Shown here piece by piece: positions 11,327 to 19,462 of a stretch of 54,737 nt of DNA; positions within the stretch are counted from its first letter, which is position 1; each line of letters begins with the position of its first letter. Position numbers and translations under genes: made by a program. A model generated the notes under the pieces. That model was given only the letters and a program-made list of their open reading frames with translations. It made no database searches and was not told where the DNA came from. The stretch comes from Massilia sp. Root335 (GTDB taxonomy: Bacteria > Pseudomonadota > Gammaproteobacteria > Burkholderiales > Burkholderiaceae_D): assembly GCF_001425685.1 (NCBI RefSeq), contig NZ_LMCY01000003.1:341863-396599 (forward strand), in the 5' to 3' direction.

Positions 11327-12577
11327 TTAGTCGGGGGCCGCGTTTGGCGCCGCGCCTGCCGCCCGGTGCAGCATCGCCTCGAACGCGCGAAACACCTTCT
11401 CCATCGCGGGTCCCTTGTACGGGTACTTGCCCGGGTCGTCCATCGCGTGCACGACCATGGCATTGTCCACTTCGAAGATCAACAGCCGGCCGTCCCGCGT
11501 TTCCGCGCAATCGATGCCGAGGTAGGGCAAGCCGATGCGCGCATCGATGTCCGCCAGCGCCCCCGCGTGGCGCCGCGCGAAGCCGGCGTCGAAACCGGCC
11601 ATGCCGGCCGCCTCCTCCGCCCGTTTTGCGGCGCTGTCGTCCATGCCCGCGTTCAGGTAGTGCACCATCCAGTGCGACGAGATCGCCAGGTGGCAGATGA
11701 ACGGCTGGCCGTCGATCAGCACGATGCGGTATTTGCGGAACTGGCCGTCCGGACCCGAATAATCGACGAACGGCGCGAGATAAAACTCGCCCGACGGCTG
11801 CGCCGCCAGATAGTCGCGCAGCGCGGCCGCATCGGCCACCTTCTGCAAATCGGTGCCGGCGTGCGAATCCAGCGGCCGCACGATCAGGGGAAACGCCGCG
11901 CCCGGCAACAGCGCCTGCACGTCGAGCACACCGTCCGCCAGTTGCGCCGCCGTCGCGCGCGCCACGCGCACCGTGCGCGGCATCAGCACGCCCGCCGCAC
12001 CGTCGAGCTTCGCATGGGCGCCGTCGCGCGACAGGTGCGCGATCTGCTCCGGCCGGTTGACGACGGGCCGCGGCCAGCCGTCCAGCATCTGCGCCACGTC
12101 GCGCAGCAGCGGCACGTTGGCGTCCGATTGCGCGAGCGCCACGAACAGTACGTCGTGGTCGGGCACCTGTTCCGGCAGCGGCAGGTCGAGCGTCACGTAT
12201 TGCACGTGCGCGGCGATGTCCGACGTCTGCAGCAGGAATTCGATCGGCGTGTTGGCCATGAAGTCGCCCGGACCCATCAACACGAGCAGGTTCAGGGTCG
12301 GCGTGCGCGCCGGCGCCGGCAACACGTACAGCGACCGGGTGGCGAGCGCGTGGGCCTGCACGTCCAGGCCCGCCGCGCGCTGGCCCAGCAATTGCAGGAC
12401 GAAGCTGGCATCGAGCCAGGCGTTCGCATCGTCCGGATTCGCCTGGGCGCGCGCCAGCAACAGTTCGCCGATGGGGCGCAGGTCGGCGCGATAGAAGGCG
12501 CAGCGCATCAGCGCGGCGGCGCCGATCAGCGGGGCGTGCGGTGTGGCGGCGGCGTCGACGAGTTCAGGAGTGATCAT
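11327..12577 (-). CDS. ATP-grasp ligase-like protein with helical N-terminal domain
   Basis: The 416-residue protein has an N-terminal helical region of about 90 residues resembling a tetratricopeptide repeat (LLLARAQANPDDANAWLDAS), then an ATP-grasp-like half: FPLIVRPLDSHAGTDLQKV fits the lysine/glycine-loop strand region, and LPYLGIDCAETRDGR followed by LLIFEVDNAMVVHAMD fits the metal-binding Asp/Glu/Asn strands of RimK or glutathione-synthase-type ligases. Such enzymes join a carboxylate to an amine through an acyl phosphate. Its start overlaps the upstream decarboxylase stop (ATGA), implying coupling. The substrate cannot be read from sequence. A decarboxylase-derived amine is an attractive guess. 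Confidence 0.7.
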   Translation of the reverse strand: MITPELVDAAATPHAPLIGAAALMRCAFYRADLRPIGELLLARAQANPDDANAWLDASFVLQLLGQRAAGLDVQAHALATRSLYVLPAPARTPTLNLLVLMGPGDFMANTPIEFLLQTSDIAAHVQYVTLDLPLPEQVPDHDVLFVALAQSDANVPLLRDVAQMLDGWPRPVVNRPEQIAHLSRDGAHAKLDGAAGVLMPRTVRVARATAAQLADGVLDVQALLPGAAFPLIVRPLDSHAGTDLQKVADAAALRDYLAAQPSGEFYLAPFVDYSGPDGQFRKYRIVLIDGQPFICHLAISSHWMVHYLNAGMDDSAAKRAEEAAGMAGFDAGFARRHAGALADIDARIGLPYLGIDCAETRDGRLLIFEVDNAMVVHAMDDPGKYPYKGPAMEKVFRAFEAMLHRAAGAAPNAAPD

Positions 12578-14031
12578 GCTGTGGGAGGTAAGGATAGACG
12601 GCGGCCGGCCCGCAGCACGGCGTCGACGAGCGCGTCGATGTCGGCGGGGCCGGTGCGGTGGTTGACGATCGCGGCGCGGATCGCATAGCGGCCATCGAGC
12701 GTCGTCGCCGACGGCGCCACGCGGCCTTCGTCGTACAGCGCCAGCACGATCTCGCGGTTGACGCGTTCGGGGTCAATGCAGACGTAGCGGAAGCAGACGA
12801 TGTTCAGGGTGACGGGCGCCGCCAGCGCCAGTTCCGGCTCGGCCGCGACGCGTTCGGCCAGCAGCCGCGCCAGCGCGCACGTGGCCGAGATCGAGCGGCC
12901 GATGGCGTCGGCGCCGTAGACCTGGAACGTCAGCCACGTCTTGAGCGCGCGAAAGCCTCGCGACAGGTCGGGGCCGACGTCGCACGGCCACGCCGTCCCG
13001 GCGGCAAGGCCGCGGCCCGCGCGCTGCAGGTAGGCGGCCGGCGCCGCGAAGGCGTCCAGCAGGCGTTCGCCGTCGCGCGCGAGAAAATACCCGGCGTCAT
13101 ACGGCACCTGGCCCCATTTGTGGAAATCGAAGGCGATCGAATCGGCCCGCGCGATGCCGTCGAGCAGCGGCGCGACGTCCGGCGCCAGCATGCCCAGTGC
13201 CGCGTAGGCGCCGTCGACGTGCAGCCACATCGAATGCGCGCGCGCAAAATCGGCCAGCGCGGGAAGCGGATCGATGGCGCCCGTGTTCACCGTCCCGACG
13301 CTGGCGACGACGAGGAACGGACGCAGCCCGTTGCTGCGGTCGGCCTCGACCTGCGCGGCGAGGTCGGCGAGGTCCATGCGGCCGGCCGCGTCCACGCGCA
13401 CGCTGCGCAGCGCGTCGGTGCCGAAGCCGGCCATGTCCATCGCCTTGGCGATGCAGCCGTGCGCCTCGGTCGACGCGTACGCGCGCAGGCCGGCGTGGGC
13501 GGCGAGCCCTTGCGCGCGCACGTCGCGGCCGAGCGCGCTCGTTCGCGCGACGACGACGCCCATGAAGTTGGCGATCGACGTGCCGGTGACGAACACGCCG
13601 CGTGCACTCGCCGGAAAGCCGAACAGGGACGCCATCCAGCCCGACACCTGGTGCTCGACCTCGACGGGCGCCTGGTTGCGTCCGCCCACATTGGCGTTCA
13701 GCGCCCCGGCGATCATCTCGGCCAGCATGCCGACCGGCGTGCCGGCCCCGTGCACCCAGCCCATGAAGCCGGGATGCGGGTTGCCGACGGTATAGGGAAT
13801 CACATTGTCCTGCAGGGTCCGGTAGGCGTCCGCCAGCGAACCGGGACCGCGCGGCAGCGGCGCATGCAGGCTCGCGCGCGCTTCCGGCGGCATCTGCTGC
13901 CACACGGGACGCGCGCGGATGCCTTCCAGGTGGTCGAACATATCGTCCAGCATCCGGTGCCCGAGGGCACGGATGTCCTTCCAGTCCTCGGGGTCGAGCG
14001 TAGTGTCGGGGCCGTCAGCCATATGCGTCAT
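12574..14031 (-). CDS. PLP-dependent group II amino-acid decarboxylase-like protein
   Basis: The 485-residue fold type I PLP enzyme belongs to the aromatic-L-amino-acid/glutamate/DABA decarboxylase superfamily. Visible are NPHPGFMGWVHG, VTGTSIANF (cofactor phosphate), STEAHGCIAKA with H191 to stack on PLP, the HVDGAYAALG aspartate (D273) and DFHKWGQVPYD, where K305 would form the Schiff base. The true substrate amino acid is unknown; members of this group act on Trp, Tyr, Glu, 2,4-diaminobutyrate and others. It overlaps the ATP-grasp gene by 4 bp. Between it and the glutaredoxin gene is a small palindrome ATGGC-tatt-GCCAT (14101-14114), a possible operator. Confidence 0.85.
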   Translation of the reverse strand: MTHMADGPDTTLDPEDWKDIRALGHRMLDDMFDHLEGIRARPVWQQMPPEARASLHAPLPRGPGSLADAYRTLQDNVIPYTVGNPHPGFMGWVHGAGTPVGMLAEMIAGALNANVGGRNQAPVEVEHQVSGWMASLFGFPASARGVFVTGTSIANFMGVVVARTSALGRDVRAQGLAAHAGLRAYASTEAHGCIAKAMDMAGFGTDALRSVRVDAAGRMDLADLAAQVEADRSNGLRPFLVVASVGTVNTGAIDPLPALADFARAHSMWLHVDGAYAALGMLAPDVAPLLDGIARADSIAFDFHKWGQVPYDAGYFLARDGERLLDAFAAPAAYLQRAGRGLAAGTAWPCDVGPDLSRGFRALKTWLTFQVYGADAIGRSISATCALARLLAERVAAEPELALAAPVTLNIVCFRYVCIDPERVNREIVLALYDEGRVAPSATTLDGRYAIRAAIVNHRTGPADIDALVDAVLRAGRRLSLPPTA

Positions 14032-14119
14032 TCAGGAATCGATGACGCCGATTATCGCAGTTCGCCGCCGAATCGATCCAGGGAACACGATAGGAATGTT
14101 ATGGCTATTGCCATGGACA

Positions 14120-14395
14120 TCAGAGCGCGGCCACCGGTTGCAGGCCGAGATGGCGCCGCAGCGCCGCCTCGTCGAGGAAATAGTGGCATATCTCGGTGCC
14201 GGCCGGGTCGCCGGCCAGCACGGGCACCAGCTCGTCGAAACGATTGACCAGGGCCGGGTCGGCGTCGACGTCGACCACGTCCACCGTGTAGGCCTGCCCC
14301 TGGCGCGCCATGAAGGCCTGCAGCGCCGCCAGCATGTCGTCGCACAGGTGGCAGTACGACCTCGAATACAGCGTGAAGCGCGGCGCACCGTTCAT
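14120..14395 (-). CDS. Glutaredoxin-family thiol protein
   Basis: A 91-residue thioredoxin-fold protein with the redox motif CHLC (SRSYCHLCDDM) near residue 15 and the cis-proline strand LVPVL. It belongs to the small glutaredoxin-like group often found between mucD and lepA in betaproteobacteria. Its ATG overlaps the mucD stop (ATGA), so it is translated with the protease. A disulfide role in the cytoplasm is likely but its partner is unknown. In the ancestral order lepA would follow directly; here about 4 kb of accessory genes intervene. Confidence 0.88.
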   Translation of the reverse strand: MNGAPRFTLYSRSYCHLCDDMLAALQAFMARQGQAYTVDVVDVDADPALVNRFDELVPVLAGDPAGTEICHYFLDEAALRRHLGLQPVAAL

Positions 14396-15846
14396 GGGCG
14401 CGGTCGAATGACGAGGTAGCGTGAGACATTGTCGCGCCGCACCAGCAGGGCCACCGGCTTCTTGGCGTCGAGCTTGGCGACGAGCCCGTTGAACTGGGCG
14501 GCGCCCGTGATCTCGACATTGTTCATCTGCTGGATCACGTCGCCCTGGCGGATGCCGGCCGACGCCGCGCGCCCTTCGGCGAACTCGACCAATACGCCCG
14601 CTTCCGTCTTGAGCTCGCGCTTCTGGACGGCCGACAGGTCCGAGACATGCAGGCCCAGCGCGTTCGGGGCCTGGTCCGGCGCCGGTTTCTTGGGCGTCGC
14701 GCGTGCCGTGGGCGATTTCTCTTCCTGCAGTTCGACGATGGTCACGGGCAGGTCGAGCTGGCTGCCGCGGCGCCACACGGTGACGGTGGCACGGCTGCCG
14801 ACGGCGCTGCCGCCGACGAGGCGCGGCAGGTCGGACGACCGGTCGATGTCCTTGCCGTTGAACTTCAGGATGATGTCGCCGACCTTGACGCCGGCCTTGT
14901 CCGCCGGCCCGCCCGGCTCGACCATCGCGACCTCGGCACCGCGTGCGCGGCCCAGGCCCAGTGATTCGGCCACGTCGGTCGTGACTTCGCTGATCTGCAC
15001 GCCGAGGCGCCCGCGCGTGACCTTGCCCGTCTTGCGGATCTGGTCGGACACGCGCATGACCTCGTCGATCGGCACGGCGAACGAGATGCCGTTGTAGCCG
15101 CCGGACAAGGTCGCGATCTGCGAGTTGATGCCGATGACTTCGCCACGCATATTGATCAGCGGCCCGCCCGAGTTGCCGGGGTTGACGGCCACGTCGCTCT
15201 GGATCAGCGGCAAATACTCTCCCGTATCGCGCGCCTTGGCCGAGATGATGCCGGCCGTCACCGTGTTCTCCAGGTTGAACGGCGAGCCGATGGCGATCAC
15301 CCACTCGCCCACGCGGATCCGGCTGGAATCGCCGATGCGCACGCTGGGCAGGTTGCGCCCGTCGACCTTGAGCAGGGCCACGTCGCTGCGGGCGTCCGAG
15401 CCGAGCACCTTGGCCTTGAATTCGCGCCGGTCGGTCAGGGTCACGACGACCTCGTCCGCACCCTCCACGACGTGGGCATTGGTCAGCACGAACCCGTCGT
15501 CCGAAATGATGAAGCCGGAGCCGACGCCGCGCTGCACGCGTTCTTCCTGCGGCTGCTCCACGGGCCCGCCGCGGCGTCCGCGCGGCGTCATCTGGCCGCC
15601 GAAGAAGCGGCGCAGGAATTCCTGCATCTCCTCGTCGCCCCCGCCCTGGTCGAGGCGGACGCGTTCCGTGGTGCGGATGTTGACGACGGCTGGACCGACC
15701 TTGTCGACGAGGTCGGCAAAGTCCGGCAGGCCGGTGACGGCCGGGACGGCAACGGGCGCGGCCGCGTGTGCCGCCGGGGAGAACATCAGACTCGCGCCCG
15801 CAAATACGAGGGCGGACAGGATCGCGCTTCCGGTTTTGCTTGTCAT
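14392..15846 (-). CDS. mucD: Periplasmic Do-like serine protease
   Basis: This DegP/DegQ/MucD-type protease and chaperone degrades misfolded envelope proteins. The 484-residue protein begins with a signal peptide (hydrophobic stretch SAILSALVFAGASLMF ending AAHA), then a trypsin-like domain with the triad His in TNAHVVEG, Asp in ARSDVALLKV and Ser in GNSGGPL, followed by two PDZ domains (RLGVQISEVT and the RQGDVIQQMNNVEI region). ATG 15846 is chosen because the signal peptide starts there. It lies downstream of rpoE-rseA, the usual sigma-E location, but no rseB lies between. Upstream, GCACTT (15897-15892) and TCATT (15874-15870) spaced by 17 bp loosely resemble a sigma-E promoter. Confidence 0.93.
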   Translation of the reverse strand: MTSKTGSAILSALVFAGASLMFSPAAHAAAPVAVPAVTGLPDFADLVDKVGPAVVNIRTTERVRLDQGGGDEEMQEFLRRFFGGQMTPRGRRGGPVEQPQEERVQRGVGSGFIISDDGFVLTNAHVVEGADEVVVTLTDRREFKAKVLGSDARSDVALLKVDGRNLPSVRIGDSSRIRVGEWVIAIGSPFNLENTVTAGIISAKARDTGEYLPLIQSDVAVNPGNSGGPLINMRGEVIGINSQIATLSGGYNGISFAVPIDEVMRVSDQIRKTGKVTRGRLGVQISEVTTDVAESLGLGRARGAEVAMVEPGGPADKAGVKVGDIILKFNGKDIDRSSDLPRLVGGSAVGSRATVTVWRRGSQLDLPVTIVELQEEKSPTARATPKKPAPDQAPNALGLHVSDLSAVQKRELKTEAGVLVEFAEGRAASAGIRQGDVIQQMNNVEITGAAQFNGLVAKLDAKKPVALLVRRDNVSRYLVIRPRP

Positions 15847-15927
15847 AGGATCGATAAGGTCTGTGCTTGAATGAATGGTATGGTAAGACAAAAGTGCATT
15901 GTTGTCGCGTTGGCACGTCCGTGGCGG

Positions 15928-15995
15928 ACGGGGCGGAGGTGACGGGGCGGAGGTGACGGCGCACCGGCGGTCCGGCGATCCGGCGGTCCGGCGAT
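15928..15995. repeat. Two short tandem duplications between rseA and mucD
   Basis: A 14-bp unit ACGGGGCGGAGGTG is repeated twice in tandem (15928-15955), and eight bases later a 16-bp unit CCGGCGGTCCGGCGAT is repeated twice (15964-15995). Both are perfect. They occupy the place where rseB and the rseA C-terminal part would be expected and could mark slippage or deletion at this spot. Confidence 0.85.
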
Positions 15996-16050
15996 CCGGC
16001 ATGGGACGGCGCGGCCGGTGCATGGCCGCGCCGGGGAATGCGCCGGTGGC

Positions 16051-16356
16051 TCAGGTGGGTCCGGCCACGGTCTGGTCGAACTGCGCCGCCGGACCGGCCG
16101 CATCGCTGGCGACGGCCGCGCGCTTGCCCGGCAGCGGCTCGGCCGCGAGGCGTGCCGCCAGCCGTTCCGCGAAGCCGGGCGACAGGTCGGGCGCGGGCGC
16201 CGCGCGCAGCACGTCGCCGATCTGGTGAAAGAGCGCCCAGGCCTGCTGGCCGTCCGGACCGTCCAGGGCGGCGAGCGCCAGTTCCTGGTCGGCATCCGGG
16301 ATCTCGCCGTCGCTCAGCGCCGAGATGAGTTCGCGGTTTTTCTTGTTCGTGTCCAT
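16051..16356 (-). CDS. rseA: Sigma-E anti-sigma factor RseA-like, N-terminal domain only
   Basis: The 101-residue product matches the cytoplasmic sigma-binding domain of RseA/MucA (ELISALSDGEIPD, then QQAWALFHQIGDVLRAAP). A typical RseA continues into a transmembrane helix and periplasmic domain, which DegS/AlgW and RseP cleave to release sigma-E. Here the protein ends after an Ala/Pro-rich linker with no hydrophobic helix, and the other two frames downstream encode none either. It should therefore be soluble and not open to classical regulated proteolysis. It lies 112 bp downstream of rpoE. Whether this is normal for the lineage or a local loss is undecided. Confidence 0.85.
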   Translation of the reverse strand: MDTNKKNRELISALSDGEIPDADQELALAALDGPDGQQAWALFHQIGDVLRAAPAPDLSPGFAERLAARLAAEPLPGKRAAVASDAAGPAAQFDQTVAGPT

Positions 16357-16468
16357 CGTCGTTCCATCACGCCGGTATGTGATCCCTGGTCTCCAACATC
16401 GGGAACCTCGACCCGGCCGGCCGCCAGCCGCCTCCGGTCGTGCGAGATTCCTTCACGATCATCGCTAC

Positions 16469-17071
16469 CTACCGACGCTTGTCCGCCGAGATATCGAGCA
16501 GGGGCCGCAATTTCTCGGCGATGACTTCGCGCGCCCGAAAAATCCGGCTCCGCACCGTACCGATTGGACACGCCATCACTTCGGAGATTTCCTCGTAGCT
16601 TAAACCTTCTATTTCGCGCAGGACAATCGCTGTCCGTAATTCCAGCGGCAGGGCTTCCATGGCCGCATTCACGGTATAGGCGATCTGCTTGCTGGCCAAC
16701 ACCGATTCCGGTGTATTAATGTCTCGCAAGCTATCCGCGTCGTCAAATCCTTCCGCACGTTCGGCATCGGTTTCCGTCGAGGTCGGCGCCCGCCTGCCTT
16801 GCGTAACAAGAAAATTCTTTGCCGTATTGATTCCTATCCTGTACAACCACGTATAAAACGCGGAATCGCCGCGGAAATGGCGTAGTGCACGGAACGCCTT
16901 GATGAAGGTTTCCTGCACGACGTCTTCCGCCTCGGCCGGATCGTGCACGAGACGCGACACGAGCCGCATCAGGCGCCGCTGGTATTTCGCCACCAGCAGG
17001 TCGAACGCCCGGCGATCGCCCGCCTGGACGCGCTCAACCAGCAGTTGATCACATTCGCGTTCGGTCGTCAC
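16469..17071 (-). CDS. rpoE: RNA polymerase sigma factor RpoE (sigma-E/AlgU type)
   Basis: A 200-residue ECF sigma factor controlling the envelope stress response. Region 2 is clear (RAFDLLVAKYQRRLMRLV, then AEDVVQETFIKAFRAL and SAFYTWLYRIGINTAKN), as is region 4 with its helix-turn-helix (LREIEGLSYEEISEV and PIGTVRSRIFRARE). It is close in style to E. coli RpoE and Pseudomonas AlgU. The start is GTG at 17071 with only a weak GGGG upstream. It is followed by rseA and mucD, both expected partners, and preceded by the YgfX-like gene on the same strand. Confidence 0.95.
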   Translation of the reverse strand: MTTERECDQLLVERVQAGDRRAFDLLVAKYQRRLMRLVSRLVHDPAEAEDVVQETFIKAFRALRHFRGDSAFYTWLYRIGINTAKNFLVTQGRRAPTSTETDAERAEGFDDADSLRDINTPESVLASKQIAYTVNAAMEALPLELRTAIVLREIEGLSYEEISEVMACPIGTVRSRIFRAREVIAEKLRPLLDISADKRR

Positions 17072-17169
17072 TGCAATGCCCCGTTGGCTGCGGCGGCGTC
17101 CCTGTTATACGGAAACGTGGACACCCCGCCGAGCGTTGCCGACACGCGCGACGGGACGACGTTTCTTTT

Positions 17170-17670
17170 TTAAGAGTTGGTCCGCTGCAATAAGTTCGTC
17201 GATTCTTCGCATCCTTCGTCTGCATCTCCGCGCCGGCCGACCACTGCCAGCGCGACGGCCAGCGCGCGCCACGAAGCGGCGTCGACGCTGTCGCGCCACA
17301 CGGCCAGTACCCGCGGCCCCGTGCCCGGCGCGGCATACCGCAACAACATCAGCATCGGCCAGATGACCGAGCCGGGCAGCAAGACCGCGTTGCCGTCCTG
17401 CGGGCCACCCACGTCCTGTTGTACCGTCACGCGTAAGTCGCCGGTTCCAGAAATATCAATCCGGTGCATCTTTGGACGGCGGGCCGCGGCGCCCAGCACG
17501 GCCGCGCCGGCGCCGGCCAGCGCGAACGCCACGACGGGCGTCAGCAGGAAACGTCCGGGCGCCAACAGCCCGACGGCCAGCGCCGATGCGCATTGCGCCA
17601 CGCCGCAACCGCCCCACACGAAACGCTGGATGCGTGACGGCCTGACGAGCGCGGAAACCGCGATCGACAT
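17170..17670 (-). CDS. YgfX/CptA-like small membrane protein
   Basis: The 166-residue protein starts SIAVSALVRPSRIQRF, has two hydrophobic helices in the first 65 residues, then a beta-rich soluble part with LPGSVIWPMLMLLRY and a conserved Trp-rich strand (VLAVWRDSVDAASWRAL). This layout fits the YgfX family. E. coli YgfX (CptA) was reported as a toxin that disturbs cell shape and as a partner of SdhE; the betaproteobacterial homologues next to fabF and rpoE are not characterised. ATG 17670 is preferred to 17724 because it gives the family-like N terminus. No antitoxin-like partner is adjacent. Confidence 0.7.
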   Translation of the reverse strand: MSIAVSALVRPSRIQRFVWGGCGVAQCASALAVGLLAPGRFLLTPVVAFALAGAGAAVLGAAARRPKMHRIDISGTGDLRVTVQQDVGGPQDGNAVLLPGSVIWPMLMLLRYAAPGTGPRVLAVWRDSVDAASWRALAVALAVVGRRGDADEGCEESTNLLQRTNS

Positions 17671-17712
17671 GGGAATACTCGTTGGGTTAACGTGGCCGCT
17701 CGGCCAGAAAAG

Positions 17713-17745
17713 ACAAACGCCCATTCCTTGGACAGGAATGGGCGT
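17713..17745 (-). terminator. Terminator of the fab cluster after fabF
   Basis: A perfect 11-bp stem ACGCCCATTCC / GGAATGGGCGT (17717-17727 with 17735-17745) encloses a 7-nt loop. In the minus direction it is followed by TTTGTCTTTTC. It ends transcription 30 bp after the fabF stop. Confidence 0.88.
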
Positions 17746-17774
17746 CTGAAAGTTCGACTATCTTCGGAAATCGA

Positions 17775-19019
17775 TTAAATTTTCGCGAAGACGAGCGTAC
17801 CGTTGGTACCGCCGAAACCGAAGGAGTTTTTCACCGCATAATCGATCTTCATGTCACGCGCCGTGTTGGCGCAGAAGTCCAGGTCGCACTCCGGGTCCTG
17901 GTTGAAGATGTTGATCGTCGGCGGCGACACCTGGTTGTGGATCGCGAGCACGGTGAACACCGACTCCAGGCCGCCCGCGCCACCCAGCAGGTGACCCGTC
18001 ATCGACTTGGTGGAGTTGACGACCAGCTTGCCGGCATGGTCGCCGAAGGTGCGCTTGATGCCCTTCACTTCCGCCACGTCGCCCACCGGGGTCGACGTGC
18101 CGTGCGCGTTCACGTAGTGCACCTGGTCCGGGTTGATGCCCGCGTACTGCATCGCGGCGACCATGCAGCGCGATGCGCCGCTGCCGTCCTCGAGGGGTGC
18201 CGTGATGTGGTTGGCGTCCGCGCTCATGCCGAAGCCGACGACTTCCGCATAGATCCTGGCGCCGCGCGCCTTCGCGTGTTCGTACTCTTCGAGCACCATG
18301 ACGCCGGCGCCCTCGCCCAGCACGAAGCCGTCGCGGTCGCGGTCCCACGGACGCGATGCCGTCGCCGGATCGTCATTGCGCGACGACAGCGCGCGCGCCG
18401 CGGCGAAACCGCCGAGGCCCAGCGGCGACATGGTCGATTCGGCACCGCCGGCGATCATCACGTCGGCGTCGCCGTATTCGATCAGGCGCGCGGCCTGGCC
18501 GATGCAGTGCAGGCCGGTCGTGCAGGCGGTCACGATGGCCAGGTTCGGGCCGCGCAGGCCGAACTTGATCGACAGGTCGCCCGAGATCATGTTGATGATC
18601 GACGCGGGGACGAAGAACGGCGAAATACGGCGCGGACCGCGCGTGTCGTACTCGGCCTTGGTCTCCTCGATCATCGGCAGGCCGCCGATGCCGGAGCCCA
18701 CGAGCACGCCGATGCGGTCGGCATTGTCCTCGGTGACGACGAGGCCCGAATCCTGTATCGCCTGGATGCCGGCGGCCATGCCGAAATGGATGAACGTATC
18801 CATATGGCGGCCTTCCTTGCCCGGCAAGTAGTCCTCGACGTTAAAGTTCTTCACTTCGCCCGCGAAGCGGGTCGAAAATGGCGCTGCGTCAAACTTGGTG
18901 ATGTTGGCAATGCCCGATTTGCCCGCCAGTGCTGCCTCCCACGCCTCGGCAATGGTGTTGCCGATCGGAGAGATGCAACCCAGGCCGGTAACGACGACAC
19001 GGCGGTTGCGTGAACTCAA
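17775..19019 (-). CDS. fabF: Beta-ketoacyl-ACP synthase II
   Basis: FabF condenses malonyl-ACP with acyl-ACP in fatty-acid elongation. The 414-residue thiolase-fold enzyme has the nucleophile C166 in [11 protein letters not shown], the first catalytic His in [11 protein letters not shown] and the second in the [13 protein letters not shown] segment, plus NSFGFGGTN near the C terminus. Length is normal (E. coli 413). It lies 25 bp after acpP and closes the plsX-fabH-fabD-fabG-acpP-fabF cluster before a strong terminator. Confidence 0.97.
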   Translation of the reverse strand: MSSRNRRVVVTGLGCISPIGNTIAEAWEAALAGKSGIANITKFDAAPFSTRFAGEVKNFNVEDYLPGKEGRHMDTFIHFGMAAGIQAIQDSGLVVTEDNADRIGVLVGSGIGGLPMIEETKAEYDTRGPRRISPFFVPASIINMISGDLSIKFGLRGPNLAIVTACTTGLHCIGQAARLIEYGDADVMIAGGAESTMSPLGLGGFAAARALSSRNDDPATASRPWDRDRDGFVLGEGAGVMVLEEYEHAKARGARIYAEVVGFGMSADANHITAPLEDGSGASRCMVAAMQYAGINPDQVHYVNAHGTSTPVGDVAEVKGIKRTFGDHAGKLVVNSTKSMTGHLLGGAGGLESVFTVLAIHNQVSPPTINIFNQDPECDLDFCANTARDMKIDYAVKNSFGFGGTNGTLVFAKI

Positions 19020-19044
19020 GCGCTTCTCCTGAAATCCTGAAAGC

Positions 19045-19284
19045 TTAGGCCTTGACGTGTGCCTGTGCGTACTCGATAGCCTGACGAACGGTCGTGATCT
19101 TCTCGGCCTGCTCGTCCGGGATTTCCATTTCGAATTCGTCTTCCAGGGCCATCACCAGTTCCACGGTGTCCAGCGAGTCAGCGCCGAGGTCGTCAACGAA
19201 CGAGGAATCGATTTTGATGTCTGCTTCGGCAACGCCCAGTTGCTCAGCGACGATTTTTTTAACGCGTTGTTCGATATCCGACAT
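19045..19284 (-). CDS. acpP: Acyl carrier protein
   Basis: The 79-residue acidic helical protein carries growing acyl chains on a phosphopantetheine attached to S37 in [10 protein letters not shown]; AcpS (2.8-3.2 kb) installs it. It is nearly identical in layout to E. coli AcpP. It has its own likely promoter in the 178-bp gap after fabG, in keeping with the high demand for this protein, and is followed closely by fabF. Confidence 0.98.
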   Translation of the reverse strand: MSDIEQRVKKIVAEQLGVAEADIKIDSSFVDDLGADSLDTVELVMALEDEFEMEIPDEQAEKITTVRQAIEYAQAHVKA

Positions 19285-19324
19285 GTTATGGCTCCATTAG
19301 GTATGTGTTGCGGAAAGTGCGCGC

Positions 19325-19333
19325 ATTTTATCA
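19325..19333 (-). promoter_or_regulatory. Extended -10 promoter for acpP
   Basis: On the minus strand TGA-TAAAAT (19333-19325) forms an extended -10 element about 40 nt before the acpP ATG. The region upstream is AT-richer than its surroundings but shows no good -35. It fits separate, strong expression of acpP. Confidence 0.5.
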
Positions 19334-19462
19334 GGGTTTGCGCGTTGAAAAACTATTTTCGGCGTCTGACGCTAAATCGGCTGAAACTACCGCCAACTGC
19401 CGAGATTTCTTTGCAAAACGTGCCGGCTGCGCCATTCGACGCCCTGCCGGCACGTCGGGCCA

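Noticed and set aside
17170..17670. Toxin-antitoxin module for the YgfX-like gene
   Set aside because: No SdhE/YgfY-like partner is adjacent; the neighbours are fabF and rpoE.
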